NCBI GenBank assembly: GCA_035288405.1
Contig: DATEAK010000123.1
Location: forward strand, 1 to 14,536
Direction of reading: 5' to 3'
Length of the DNA stretch: 14,536 nucleotides
Source: JACPSX01 sp035288405 [NCBI: bacterium]
Lineage (GTDB): Bacteria > JACPSX01
The notes beneath the pieces were generated by a model that was given only the letters and a program-made list of their open reading frames with translations, had not been told where the DNA came from and did no database searches. Shown piece by piece: positions 1 to 7,135 of the stretch (position 1 is the stretch's first letter; each line of letters begins with the position of its first letter). A program made the translations under genes and the position numbers.

Positions 1-224
1 ACGAAACGCGCATCTGAAGCAGACTCGGATCCCCGAATCCCGTGATCGAGATGGGCGACCGCGAGGGTTATGGACAGCCTCTCTCGCAGCTGGTAGACGC
101 TCTCCAGCAAGGCCATGGAGTCCGGTCCACCGGAGACGGCCAAGAGGACACGGTCGCCGCAGCGCACAAGCCTATGGCGGCTGATGGTCTGGGAGACTTT
201 CTCCAGAAAAATGGAGAGTGGCAT
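1..224 (-). CDS. tilS: tRNA(Ile)-lysidine synthetase TilS, N-terminal part (runs off the left edge)
   Basis: TilS uses ATP to attach lysine to C34 of tRNA-Ile2(CAU), so that it reads AUA and is charged with isoleucine. Only the first 74 codons are present. The reading frame shows the N-type ATP pyrophosphatase loop AVSGGPDSMALL (about residues 29-40) and the family motif AHLDHGIRGSES (about residues 57-68), both diagnostic. The ATG at 224 is preceded by AGGA only 2 nt upstream, within a small inverted repeat (226-237), so initiation may be weak or structured. An upstream start would run into the tRNA gene, whose 3' end lies 17 nt away, so the ATG is preferred. It probably shares the transcript that starts at the tRNA promoter. 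Identification is firm; the C-terminal domains cannot be seen. Confidence 0.93.
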   Translation of the reverse strand, partial: MPLSIFLEKVSQTISRHRLVRCGDRVLLAVSGGPDSMALLESVYQLRERLSITLAVAHLDHGIRGSESASDARF

Positions 225-241
225 GATCCTAAAGGATAAGT

Positions 242-318
242 TGGTGGCGGTGCAGGGACTTGAACCCCGGACACTGCGGATATGAGCCGCATGCTCTAAC
301 CAGCTGAGCTACACCGCC
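242..318 (-). tRNA. tRNA-Met (anticodon CAU), probably the elongator
   Basis: A complete 77-nt cloverleaf with encoded CCA can be folded. The acceptor stem GGCGGTG/CACCGCC is fully paired. The D stem is GCTC/GAGC, the anticodon stem TGCGG/CCGCA has loop CTCATAT, and the T stem CGGGG/CCCTG has loop TTCAAGT, followed by A73 and CCA. The anticodon CAU (284-282) fits initiator Met, elongator Met or Ile2. The paired G1-C72 argues against an initiator. The GGCGGTG acceptor resembles elongator tRNA-Met genes as I recall them from Bacillus, and U38 departs from the CAUAA loop usual in tRNA-Ile2, so elongator Met is preferred. Ile2 is not fully excluded, which matters because tilS, whose product acts on Ile2, is next door. 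Confidence 0.95.
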
Positions 319-331
319 ACGAAGGTTCTTT

Positions 332-360
332 CTAATACCCGATTGGACCTCTTCTGTCAA
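332..360 (-). promoter_or_regulatory. sigma70-type promoter for tRNA-Met and tilS
   Basis: On the minus strand a perfect -35 TTGACA (360-355) is followed after exactly 17 nt by the -10 element TATTAG (337-332). The predicted start near 325 lies about 7 nt before the 5' end of the tRNA, as expected for a tRNA promoter. There is no terminator-like hairpin with a T run between the tRNA and tilS, so tilS is probably read from it too. Confidence 0.75.
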
Positions 361-375
361 TAGCCAATAGTCCCA

Positions 376-534
376 TTAGTCGCTCTGCCGGGGCCGGAAC
401 ATGGCAAAGAAGAAAACGGCCGTTAGCAAGAAGAGAAGCAGTTGGATACTGCCGTTGTCCGAATTGAGCGCCAGGAGAAAAGATACGGACGCCAGAATCA
501 GGTAAACGAGAATCTCGATGAACCCGGAGGACAT
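376..534 (-). CDS. 52-residue predicted two-helix membrane protein, function unknown
   Basis: This short frame starts at ATG 534 with a good ribosome binding site, AGGAAAGGG ending about 6 nt upstream, and stops at TAA 378-376. The product has two hydrophobic stretches, about residues 5-23 (starting FIEILVYLIL) and 30-46 (IQLLLFLLTA onward), joined by a short polar turn (NSDNGS) and ended by a basic, polar tail, FRPRQSD. That is the layout of a small inner-membrane hairpin protein. It lies between the zinc-ribbon/FliL gene and the tRNA, in the same direction, with a possible promoter of its own. I recognise no family. The evidence is the ribosome site, the start-to-stop frame filling the gap, and the hydrophobic pattern; homology was not tested. 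Confidence 0.68.
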   Translation of the reverse strand: MSSGFIEILVYLILASVSFLLALNSDNGSIQLLLFLLTAVFFFAMFRPRQSD

Positions 535-555
535 GATGACCCTTTCCTATTTTAG

Positions 556-583
556 AATATACGAAGGTCTCCCCTCACCGCAA
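556..583 (-). promoter_or_regulatory. possible promoter for the 52-residue membrane protein
   Basis: On the minus strand TTGCGG (583-578), a 16-nt spacer and TATATT (561-556) lie in the 67-nt gap after the zinc-ribbon/FliL gene. The -10 matches five of six consensus bases, the -35 only three. The small gene may instead be read through from mutS. Confidence 0.4.
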
Positions 584-601
584 CCCGAACTCGTTTTGAA
601 T

Positions 602-1777
602 CTAGAGAATAACAAACTCAGTGAAGTAAAGATTTCGAATCCTACCCGTACTGAGCTGCCGGTTGATGGAGCCGATCAGGTCATTGCGAAGCTGGCTCTT
701 GCCTTGCGGATCCAGGAACGAGGAGAGCGTCCGAGAAATTAAGACGGCAAGAATCTGTTCTCGAACCTTAGTCAATTTGTCGTCGATCTCCAGGGAGACC
801 TCCCCACCCGAGAGTTCCAGAGCCATCGTTACCTTTAGGAACCGGTCTTCCTGGCTTCCGGAGGTCAAGGGAATCAGAAAGGGCTGAAGGGGATAAAGGG
901 GACCTTCGGGAGTTACTGGAAGGGACTCAGGAGGTTGAATAATCACGGGTTCTTTGCCCGCAGGGATGGACTGTCCGGAGCTCCCTGGAGGGGGGGAAGG
1001 AATCGGGGATTGCTGTGGCGCAGAAGAAGCCGTCTTTGAAGCTGGACGTTGCGGCTTAGAGACCGGGACGTACTGCCACAGGACGACTGCCAGACCGGCA
1101 AGAAACGCGGCTGCCAGGCCCCCTAGAAGGATTCTTCGAATTGGCCGCCTGCCCGGAAGCCGGTCCTTGAAACGTTGCGCCCACACCCTGAACCCGGAGA
1201 GGTGGGCGGCCATCCCTTCCTCTTCGGTCTGCTGGAGCAACGGAACCTCCATTGGGATGGATTGCTCCGGCGGAACAGGCGAGATTGCATCATCCGGTGG
1301 AGTCTCGGCGGTACCTTCAGACACCACCGGCTTTGCCTCCTCAGTTACGACGGGAGTTTCCGGGGTCTCTTCAACCTCTTCGAGGGGTTCTTCTTGCTGT
1401 GCGGGAGGAGGTCCAGCGACGGGCCCGGCTTCTTGCGCAGGCTCTTCTTCCTCAGACAAGGAAGCCGACAGGAAATCCATCTCCTCACCTTCGCCGAACG
1501 GAGAGGCTTCCGATGCTTCTATCGGAGGCGCAATGGGCTCGCTTTCTTCCCTCTCGCTGCCGTCGCTCGCTGTCTCTACGGTCTCTTCGGAAGAAATTTC
1601 TTCCGGACGCTTCATTTCGAGTTCTCTAGGAGGGTTGTCGGAAGCAAGTGCAACGGTCCCGGGTGCAATGACGATGAACGCTTCACACTTGGGGCAGCGA
1701 ACTTTCCCCCCCCTTGGAGGAATTTTTTCATCTGCAGCTCGGTAGCGAGTGGCGCACTGTAGGCAGGAAAATTCCAC
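602..1777 (-). CDS. MJ0042-type zinc-ribbon protein with one membrane helix and a C-terminal FliL-like domain
   Basis: The product has 391 residues. Residues 1-37 form an MJ0042-like zinc ribbon with Cys5, Cys8, Cys28 and Cys31 (CLQC and CPKC) around the RYRAADEKIPP core. Residues 50-190 are a low-complexity acidic stretch rich in Glu and Pro, probably disordered. Residues 215-237 are a single hydrophobic helix preceded by arginines (GRRPIRR), so the ribbon should face the cytoplasm. A Pro/Ser-rich linker leads to residues about 310-391, which resemble FliL (FLKVTMALEL, then a helical region and the closing YFTEFVIL). FliL supports the flagellar stator, but no flagellar gene is near, so the role here is unknown. 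The start is GTG at 1777, 2 nt after the mutS stop, with GAGGGAAG upstream inside mutS; translational coupling is likely. Zinc ribbon and helix are clear; the FliL call rests on motif recall. Confidence 0.85.
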   Translation of the reverse strand: MEFSCLQCATRYRAADEKIPPRGGKVRCPKCEAFIVIAPGTVALASDNPPRELEMKRPEEISSEETVETASDGSEREESEPIAPPIEASEASPFGEGEEMDFLSASLSEEEEPAQEAGPVAGPPPAQQEEPLEEVEETPETPVVTEEAKPVVSEGTAETPPDDAISPVPPEQSIPMEVPLLQQTEEEGMAAHLSGFRVWAQRFKDRLPGRRPIRRILLGGLAAAFLAGLAVVLWQYVPVSKPQRPASKTASSAPQQSPIPSPPPGSSGQSIPAGKEPVIIQPPESLPVTPEGPLYPLQPFLIPLTSGSQEDRFLKVTMALELSGGEVSLEIDDKLTKVREQILAVLISRTLSSFLDPQGKSQLRNDLIGSINRQLSTGRIRNLYFTEFVIL

Positions 1778-1779
1778 TC

Positions 1780-4413
1780 TTACTTCCCTCGCAGCTCCTG
1801 GGCCTTGGCTTTCATCTGGCTCAGAAGGTTAAGTGCCTCAACCGGCGTTAGACGATCAACATCCAGGTTCAAGATTTCCTCGAGCAAGGAACTGCCGGCG
1901 GATTGAAACAGAGAAAGCTGTTCTCCATCCTGGCGCTCTCTGCTTCCCTTGGTCGTGATTGGCGAAACCCTGCGCTTCTTTCCCTCTCCGGCTTCGAGTC
2001 CGGATAGGACCTCCTTGGCGCGGGCAATCACCGGTAGCGGGATTCCGGCCAGACGCGCGACTTGAATTCCGTAGCTCCGATCCGCCCCACCCGGAATCAC
2101 CCGGCGCAGGAAAACGATCTGATCCTTCCACTCGCGGACCGCAAAGGTAAAATTCCGCACCCGGGGGAATATAGAGGAGAGCTCCGTGAGCTCATGGTAA
2201 TGGGTGGAAAACAGAGTTTTCGCCTGTCTTCCTTCCTCGTTATGCAAGTACTCCACCATGGCCCAGGCAATGCTCAAGCCGTCGTAGGTGCTGGTGCCCC
2301 GGCCGATCTCATCCAGGATCACCAAGCTTTTCGGCGTGGCGTTGTGGAGGATGTTGGCCGCCTCACTCATCTCCACCATGAATGTACTCTGTCCCTTAAT
2401 GAGATAATCCTGGGCGCCGACCCGAGTGAAGATCCGGTCCACGAGGGGGACAATCGCCTCCTCCGCGGGAACGAAGCTGCCCATGTGAGCCATCAGTGTA
2501 ATGAGTGCCACCTGACGGAGGTAGGTCGATTTGCCGGCCATATTGGGACCCGTGAGCAGGAGGATCTGCTGGCTCTTCGGGTCGAGGAAGCTATCGTTGG
2601 GAATGAATTGTGCGTCCGTTCCTTCGGCCTCGACGACGGGATGTCGCCCCTGCCGGATCTCCAGGCTGTCGCCATGGGTCATCGTGGGCCGCACATAATG
2701 GCGGACGTGGGCGACTTCCGCCAAGCTTGCCAGGACATCGAGATCTGCAATCATCCCTCCCATTTCCTGAAGCCTGCGGGTCGAGTCAGCTACTTGCCGG
2801 CGGAGGTCCTGAAAAATTTCATATTCGAGAGCCTTGGCCCGCTCCTCGGCTCCCAGGACCTTGGCTTCGTATTCCTTCAATTCCGGCGTGATGAAGCGTT
2901 CAGCTCCCACCAGAGTCTGCTTGCGGATGTAATCGGCAGGTACGGCGTCCCGGTATTTGTTGGTGACTTCAATATAATAACCGAAAACTCTGTTGTGGCG
3001 TACCTTAAGTGTCGAGATCCCGGTTCGGGCACGCTCAGTGGTCTCAATCCGTGCGATCCACCCCCTTCCCTCTTGGCGGATGTGGCGCAGCTCATCCAAT
3101 TCCCCATGGTAGCCCTCACGGATCAACCCCCCTTCCTTGAGTGTCAGTGGGGGATCCTCAGCCAGTGCGGACGTGAGCAAGCCGTGGAGATCCGAGCAGT
3201 CATCCCAGCGCGTGTGCATCCCTTGGAGAAGCCTGGAGCGGGATGGCAGCAGGCCCCGGTGTAGTTCAGGAAAGACCTGAAGTGAGTTTCGTAAAGCCAG
3301 TAGTTCCCGTGAGTTAACGGTGCCTAGGTTCACCCGGCTCACAATCCTCTCGAAGTCGTGGATGGCATCGAGATGAGCACGGATTTCGCGACGACGGGGG
3401 AAGTCTTCCACGAGTTCTTCCACCGCTTCATGGCGCGCACCGATTTCGGTAAGATCGAGAAGCGGAAAAAGGATCCAGTGCTTGAGCCTGCGTCCCCCAA
3501 TGGCGGTCTTGGTGAGATCGAGTACGGAAAGGAGGGTCCCTCGAGAGGAAGCGTCGATCGAGGAAGATACAAGTTCCAGATGCCTCTGGGTGGCCAGGTC
3601 CAGGAGCATGAACCTGCCGGTGTGACGGTAAACAAGACGGTTGATGTGGCTTAAGTTGCTCTTTTGTGTTTCGCGCAGATAGTGAATGAGGGCTCCGGCG
3701 GCGCCGATGGCCGGGTCGTGGCCCTCGCAACCAAACCCTTGCAGAGACAAAGCCTGCAATTGCTGCAGAAGAATCGATCGAGCCCGGCTGAGCTCGGCAG
3801 TCCAGCTGGGATAGGAGGTCAACGAGGCTCCCAGTTCGCGGGATGAAATTTCCAGAAGAGGGAGCTCCCTTCCCTGCGGGTCCGGCAAGAGAATCTCGCG
3901 CGGTCCCAAGCGGAAACACTCCGCCACCAGGTCCTTCTCGGCTCCTTCCCCTGAAAACTCGGCGACATAAAAGTCCCCGGTGGTCAGATCGATGACGGCG
4001 ATGCCGATCTCTTTCTGGGCAGGGAGCACCGCGATGATGAACTGGTTTTCCTTGCTCTCGAGGAGGGAGGACGAGAACTGAGTTCCCGGCGTTACCACGC
4101 GTACCACATCGCGGGTGACCAGGCCTTTGGCCTCACTGGCCTCTTCCATCTGCTCGCAGATGGCCACCTTATGCCCGGCCTTGATGAGACGCGCCACATA
4201 GGATTCGACAGCGTGAAATGGGACTCCGCACATGGGAACGGGCTGCTCGGCCTGTTTATTGCGGGAGGTCAGCGCGATGTCGAGGATTTTGGAGGCGAGC
4301 AGGGCATCCTCCTGGAACATTTCGTAAAAGTCCCCCATCCGGTAGAACAAAATCGCATCCGGGTATTGACCCTTGATCCGGTAGTACTGCTCCATCATGG
4401 GGGTGCTGGCCAT
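1780..4413 (-). CDS. mutS: DNA mismatch repair protein MutS
   Basis: MutS binds mismatches and small loops as a dimer and, on ATP binding, recruits MutL. The 877-residue product has the usual MutS1 length and order. The mismatch-reading motif DFYEMF (Phe29 and Glu31) is followed by connector, lever and clamp regions. The ATPase carries Walker A GPNMAGKSTYLRQ near residue 621, the Walker B/signature segment LDEIGRGTSTYDG near 700 and STHYHEL near 735. The C-terminal tail includes LSLFQ and a closing helix. An in-frame ATG 48 nt upstream (4461) would add 16 poorly conserved residues and falls inside the promoter -10, so ATG 4413, behind AGGAG about 10 nt upstream, was chosen. It leads the minus-strand unit and is divergent from comEC. 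No mutL is visible. Confidence 0.97.
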   Translation of the reverse strand: MASTPMMEQYYRIKGQYPDAILFYRMGDFYEMFQEDALLASKILDIALTSRNKQAEQPVPMCGVPFHAVESYVARLIKAGHKVAICEQMEEASEAKGLVTRDVVRVVTPGTQFSSSLLESKENQFIIAVLPAQKEIGIAVIDLTTGDFYVAEFSGEGAEKDLVAECFRLGPREILLPDPQGRELPLLEISSRELGASLTSYPSWTAELSRARSILLQQLQALSLQGFGCEGHDPAIGAAGALIHYLRETQKSNLSHINRLVYRHTGRFMLLDLATQRHLELVSSSIDASSRGTLLSVLDLTKTAIGGRRLKHWILFPLLDLTEIGARHEAVEELVEDFPRRREIRAHLDAIHDFERIVSRVNLGTVNSRELLALRNSLQVFPELHRGLLPSRSRLLQGMHTRWDDCSDLHGLLTSALAEDPPLTLKEGGLIREGYHGELDELRHIRQEGRGWIARIETTERARTGISTLKVRHNRVFGYYIEVTNKYRDAVPADYIRKQTLVGAERFITPELKEYEAKVLGAEERAKALEYEIFQDLRRQVADSTRRLQEMGGMIADLDVLASLAEVAHVRHYVRPTMTHGDSLEIRQGRHPVVEAEGTDAQFIPNDSFLDPKSQQILLLTGPNMAGKSTYLRQVALITLMAHMGSFVPAEEAIVPLVDRIFTRVGAQDYLIKGQSTFMVEMSEAANILHNATPKSLVILDEIGRGTSTYDGLSIAWAMVEYLHNEEGRQAKTLFSTHYHELTELSSIFPRVRNFTFAVREWKDQIVFLRRVIPGGADRSYGIQVARLAGIPLPVIARAKEVLSGLEAGEGKKRRVSPITTKGSRERQDGEQLSLFQSAGSSLLEEILNLDVDRLTPVEALNLLSQMKAKAQELRGK

Positions 4414-4447
4414 CGTGGAACAACTCCTGAGAAAAGAAAGAGTTAAT

Positions 4448-4497
4448 CTCTGGCCGTCCACTATAACACAGCTCCCGACCCCGGTAAACTCTGGCCG
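4448..4497. repeat. 9-bp direct repeat flanking the mutS promoter
   Basis: CTCTGGCCG occurs at 4448-4456 and again at 4489-4497, 41 bp apart start to start. On the minus strand one copy abuts the upstream edge of the -35 and the other covers the expected transcription start. The 41-bp offset is close to four helical turns. It may be a pair of regulator sites or simply chance. Confidence 0.45.
4460..4488 (-). promoter_or_regulatory. mutS promoter, extended -10 type
   Basis: On the minus strand TTTACC (4488-4483), a 17-nt spacer and TATAGT (4465-4460) form a good sigma70-like promoter. A TG one base before the -10 (TGTTATAGT) makes it an extended -10. The predicted start near 4453 leaves a leader of about 40 nt with AGGAG before ATG 4413. 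Confidence 0.7.
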
Positions 4498-4580
4498 ACT
4501 CCAATGGAATTCAAAAGAAGCGGTTGCACATCCCGATTCCTGGATCAGAGTGAAAAGCGAAGGCGATCTGCTGTTGTCCT

Positions 4581-4608
4581 TTTGCCGCCGGAGGAAATCG
4601 GCTATGAT
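4581..4608 (+). promoter_or_regulatory. possible comEC promoter
   Basis: On the plus strand TTTGCC (4581-4586), a 16-nt spacer and TATGAT (4603-4608) lie 57 nt before the comEC ATG. The -10 matches five of six bases; the -35 is weak. The remainder of the 251-bp mutS-comEC gap shows no gene or RNA that I can recognise. Confidence 0.42.
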
Positions 4609-4653
4609 ACCTAAGAGCCCGAGATAAACAATTTTGTGCAGTCCAACCTTTCA

Positions 4654-4667
4654 CATGGGAACCCATG
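4654..4667. repeat. inverted repeat spanning the comEC start codon
   Basis: CATGGG (4654-4659) and CCCATG (4662-4667) are exact inverted copies with AA between them, and the second arm ends with the comEC ATG. In RNA, CAUGG and CCAUG could pair around a GAAC loop, hiding both the only GGGA-like ribosome site and the start codon. Confidence 0.5.
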
Positions 4668-7106
4668 TCGCCCCATCCGCTCCTATCTCTTTTGTTCCTC
4701 CATGTGGGAACGATCCTCGTCTGCCGGCGCCCCTCTCTGCTTGGCCTGTCCCTGGCAGCGGTGAGTTACGGAGCCACGTTCTGGTTCCTCAGGGATTCCC
4801 GGAGATGGCGGGTAAGCCTTGGACTGATCTTCTTCGCCCTGCTCGGATTGGGTCTCAGCTGGCTGCGGATCGAATACCATCCCTCCCACCCGGCCAGCCA
4901 GTGGAATCTTCGGGGGCCCGTAGATTTGCTCGCTCGTGTGGTCAAGCCTCCGGAAGTGGAGCCCCGTCAGGTGCGAATCGATCTGCGGGCGATCGGAGTC
5001 TTTGATGCCGGCTCTTACCTTCCGCTGAACGGCGGGGTTCACCTCTCCCTTTACTCCCCGGAAACCCGGGTGCGCTACGGGGACACGATTCTCGTGCATC
5101 AGGTCAAGCTTCATCGCCCCAGACCGTATCAGAACCCGGGCGCCTTTGATATCGCCGGTTACCTGGAAGCTCGAAATATTCAACTATCGGGTGGAGTCAG
5201 CCGGGATGCTCGGATTACGATCCTGGAACGGGGCGGAGGCCCTTTTCTCTGGCGGGAAATTTACGCCCAACGTGAGCAGATGATCTCGTTCATTGATGCG
5301 CATCCGCAAGGCGATGACCGCTCGCTTTTCAAAGCCATGGTTCTCGGGATCACGGGGGACTTGACCCCTGCGGTGCGTGACTCCTTTGCAAATGCCGGAA
5401 CAGCTCACCTGCTGGCCATTTCAGGACTCAACGCCGGATTTGTCGCGGTTCTTTTTTATCAGCTGTTCCGCTTTCTTCTCCGGTTGCTCTGGTTTTCTCC
5501 ATTGGGTCCTTTGAGATTGCCCGCACGGCCCTCCAAGGTTGCTGCGTTGCTCACGATCCTCCCGGTGCTCTACTACTTTGCCATTGCGGACTGGAGCGCA
5601 TCCATTTTCCGGGCCACGATTATGGTCGTGTTTTACCTCGTCTACTTTTCTCTGGCCCGGGACCGCTCGCTGCATGAGGTCTTGGCCCTGGCCGCTCTCG
5701 TCATCCTTTTCTGGCAGCCTGCCTCTCTGTTCGATATCGGTTTTCAACTCTCGTTCCTGTCGGTTCTCGCCATCATTTCCTCGATACCCGGCGCTAAGGT
5801 TCCGGAGGAGCAAGAAGCCACACAGCCCCCAAAGTGGCAGGAGAGACTCTTGCAGAAAGGGTGGGTCTGGGTGAAAGCAAGTCTTCTCACCACGTTTTGG
5901 GCCACGTTGGGGACCACTCCCCTCGTCTTGTACTATTTCAATCGCCTAAGCCTCATCTCTCTTCCTGCCAACCTCGTTACGGTTCCTCTGGGATCCCTCA
6001 TTGTCCCCGTGGGGTTTGTGAGTCTCCTCCTTTCTCTCGTGTCCCCGAGTCTGGCACAGCCCCTGTTTTCTCTTGGTCTCCTCATTTCCCGACTCTTGAT
6101 GAGAGCAACGGATTTTTTCGCCGCCCTTCCCGCCGCCTCAATCCGGCTGCCTACGCCTTCGGTTTCGGCGATCGTGATCTTCTACGTGGGATTGGCATCC
6201 TGGTGGCTCCTTCGGGGGAAACGGTGGCGTGTTCCCGCTTCCCTGGTTCCCGTGGGTGTTTCGGTGATCGTTTTTCTATGGCCGACACTGTTTCCGGAGC
6301 GAGAGTCGCTCATGACCGTTTCTTTCATTGATGTGGGTCAGGGAGAATCCGCCTTGATCCGTTTCCCGGATGGTCGCAAATTTCTGATCGACGGCGGAGG
6401 TTCCTTTGACGGCAACTTCGATTTCGGCGAGCGGGTGGTAGGACCGTTTCTGTGGCGTCGGCAGATCACCAGGCTCGACACCGTGGCGGTGAGTCACCCT
6501 CAGGTCGACCACGCCGGAGGGGTTCCCTCCATTCTGCGGAACTTTCGTGTGGAGAACCTTTGGACCGGTACGGGAGATGCGCGCTATGAGCCGCTGGTGT
6601 TAGCGGGCCGGGGGCGAACTCAATGGCGGGTGGGACGGCCTGGAGAGGTTTTACTACAAGGAGAAGATTTTGGAGTCCGGGTCCTCTGGCCTCCTGCGCA
6701 GGGTTTTTCCGCAGAAGGTCGGAAGAGAGGCGCAGAGAACAACAATTCGATGGTTCTCAAGGTTCATTTCCGTGGAGTCTCCTTCCTCTTCACGGGAGAT
6801 CTCGAAGATCTCGGAGAGCGTGAACTCCTGCGGCGCTACTCTCCGGCAGAATTGAGAAGCACGGTTCTTAAGATATCTCACCACGGCAGTAAAACAGGAA
6901 CACTGCCTGAATTTCTCGCAGCGGTGCAGCCCGAGGTGGGGGTGATTTCGGTAGGTGCCTTCAATCCCTTCGGTCACCCCCACCCGTCTGTCCTGGATCG
7001 TCTTCGAGCAGCTGGAGTTCGCGTGTATCGCACCGACCACCACGGAGCCATCACATTTGAAACCGATGGGACACGATGGCGGGTGAGCACCTTTCTGCCT
7101 CCTTGA
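4665..7106 (+). CDS. comEC: ComEC/Rec2 DNA-internalisation channel protein
   Basis: ComEC is the inner-membrane protein through which single-stranded DNA enters during natural transformation. The 813-residue product is full length and has all three usual parts. The N-terminal region has hydrophobic segments and a DUF4131-like soluble domain (about 1-180). The multi-helix Competence domain (about 215-520) includes AHLLAISGLNAGFVAVLF near 247 and a late DIGFQLSFLSVLAI segment. The C-terminal metallo-beta-lactamase-like domain starts at FIDVGQGES near 552, with SHPQVDHAGG (His611, Asp615, His616), FTGDLED near 709 and SHHGS near 739, so metal-ligand motifs are intact. The ATG has only a weak GGGA ribosome site inside an inverted repeat. 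It is divergent from mutS and convergent with the lipoprotein gene; no other competence gene is seen. Confidence 0.96.
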   Translation: MSPHPLLSLLFLHVGTILVCRRPSLLGLSLAAVSYGATFWFLRDSRRWRVSLGLIFFALLGLGLSWLRIEYHPSHPASQWNLRGPVDLLARVVKPPEVEPRQVRIDLRAIGVFDAGSYLPLNGGVHLSLYSPETRVRYGDTILVHQVKLHRPRPYQNPGAFDIAGYLEARNIQLSGGVSRDARITILERGGGPFLWREIYAQREQMISFIDAHPQGDDRSLFKAMVLGITGDLTPAVRDSFANAGTAHLLAISGLNAGFVAVLFYQLFRFLLRLLWFSPLGPLRLPARPSKVAALLTILPVLYYFAIADWSASIFRATIMVVFYLVYFSLARDRSLHEVLALAALVILFWQPASLFDIGFQLSFLSVLAIISSIPGAKVPEEQEATQPPKWQERLLQKGWVWVKASLLTTFWATLGTTPLVLYYFNRLSLISLPANLVTVPLGSLIVPVGFVSLLLSLVSPSLAQPLFSLGLLISRLLMRATDFFAALPAASIRLPTPSVSAIVIFYVGLASWWLLRGKRWRVPASLVPVGVSVIVFLWPTLFPERESLMTVSFIDVGQGESALIRFPDGRKFLIDGGGSFDGNFDFGERVVGPFLWRRQITRLDTVAVSHPQVDHAGGVPSILRNFRVENLWTGTGDARYEPLVLAGRGRTQWRVGRPGEVLLQGEDFGVRVLWPPAQGFSAEGRKRGAENNNSMVLKVHFRGVSFLFTGDLEDLGERELLRRYSPAELRSTVLKISHHGSKTGTLPEFLAAVQPEVGVISVGAFNPFGHPHPSVLDRLRAAGVRVYRTDHHGAITFETDGTRWRVSTFLPP

Positions 7107-7135
7107 GAGGTTTCTGTCGTGTCTCCTCGCCGGGT

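Noticed and set aside
242-318. Calling the tRNA Ile2(CAU), the TilS substrate
   Set aside because: U38 and a GGCGGTG acceptor stem fit elongator Met better; kept as an open alternative only.
954-1745. Plus-strand Ser/Gly-rich frame (263 codons)
   Set aside because: Antisense to the acidic low-complexity stretch of the ribbon/FliL gene; the Ser/Gly richness mirrors the Glu/Pro codons of the real gene.
602-1777. Genuine flagellar FliL and a local flagellar operon
   Set aside because: The zinc ribbon, long acidic stretch and mutS/tRNA neighbourhood are unlike flagellar fliL, and no other flagellar gene is in the window.
2062-3264. Long open frame on the plus strand (400 codons) opposite mutS
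   Set aside because: It lies wholly antisense to mutS, which has every expected family motif; the frame shows no recognisable domain and is a by-product of codon bias.
7107-7135. Bidirectional terminator between convergent comEC and the lipoprotein gene
   Set aside because: I find no stable GC stem followed by a T run in either direction.
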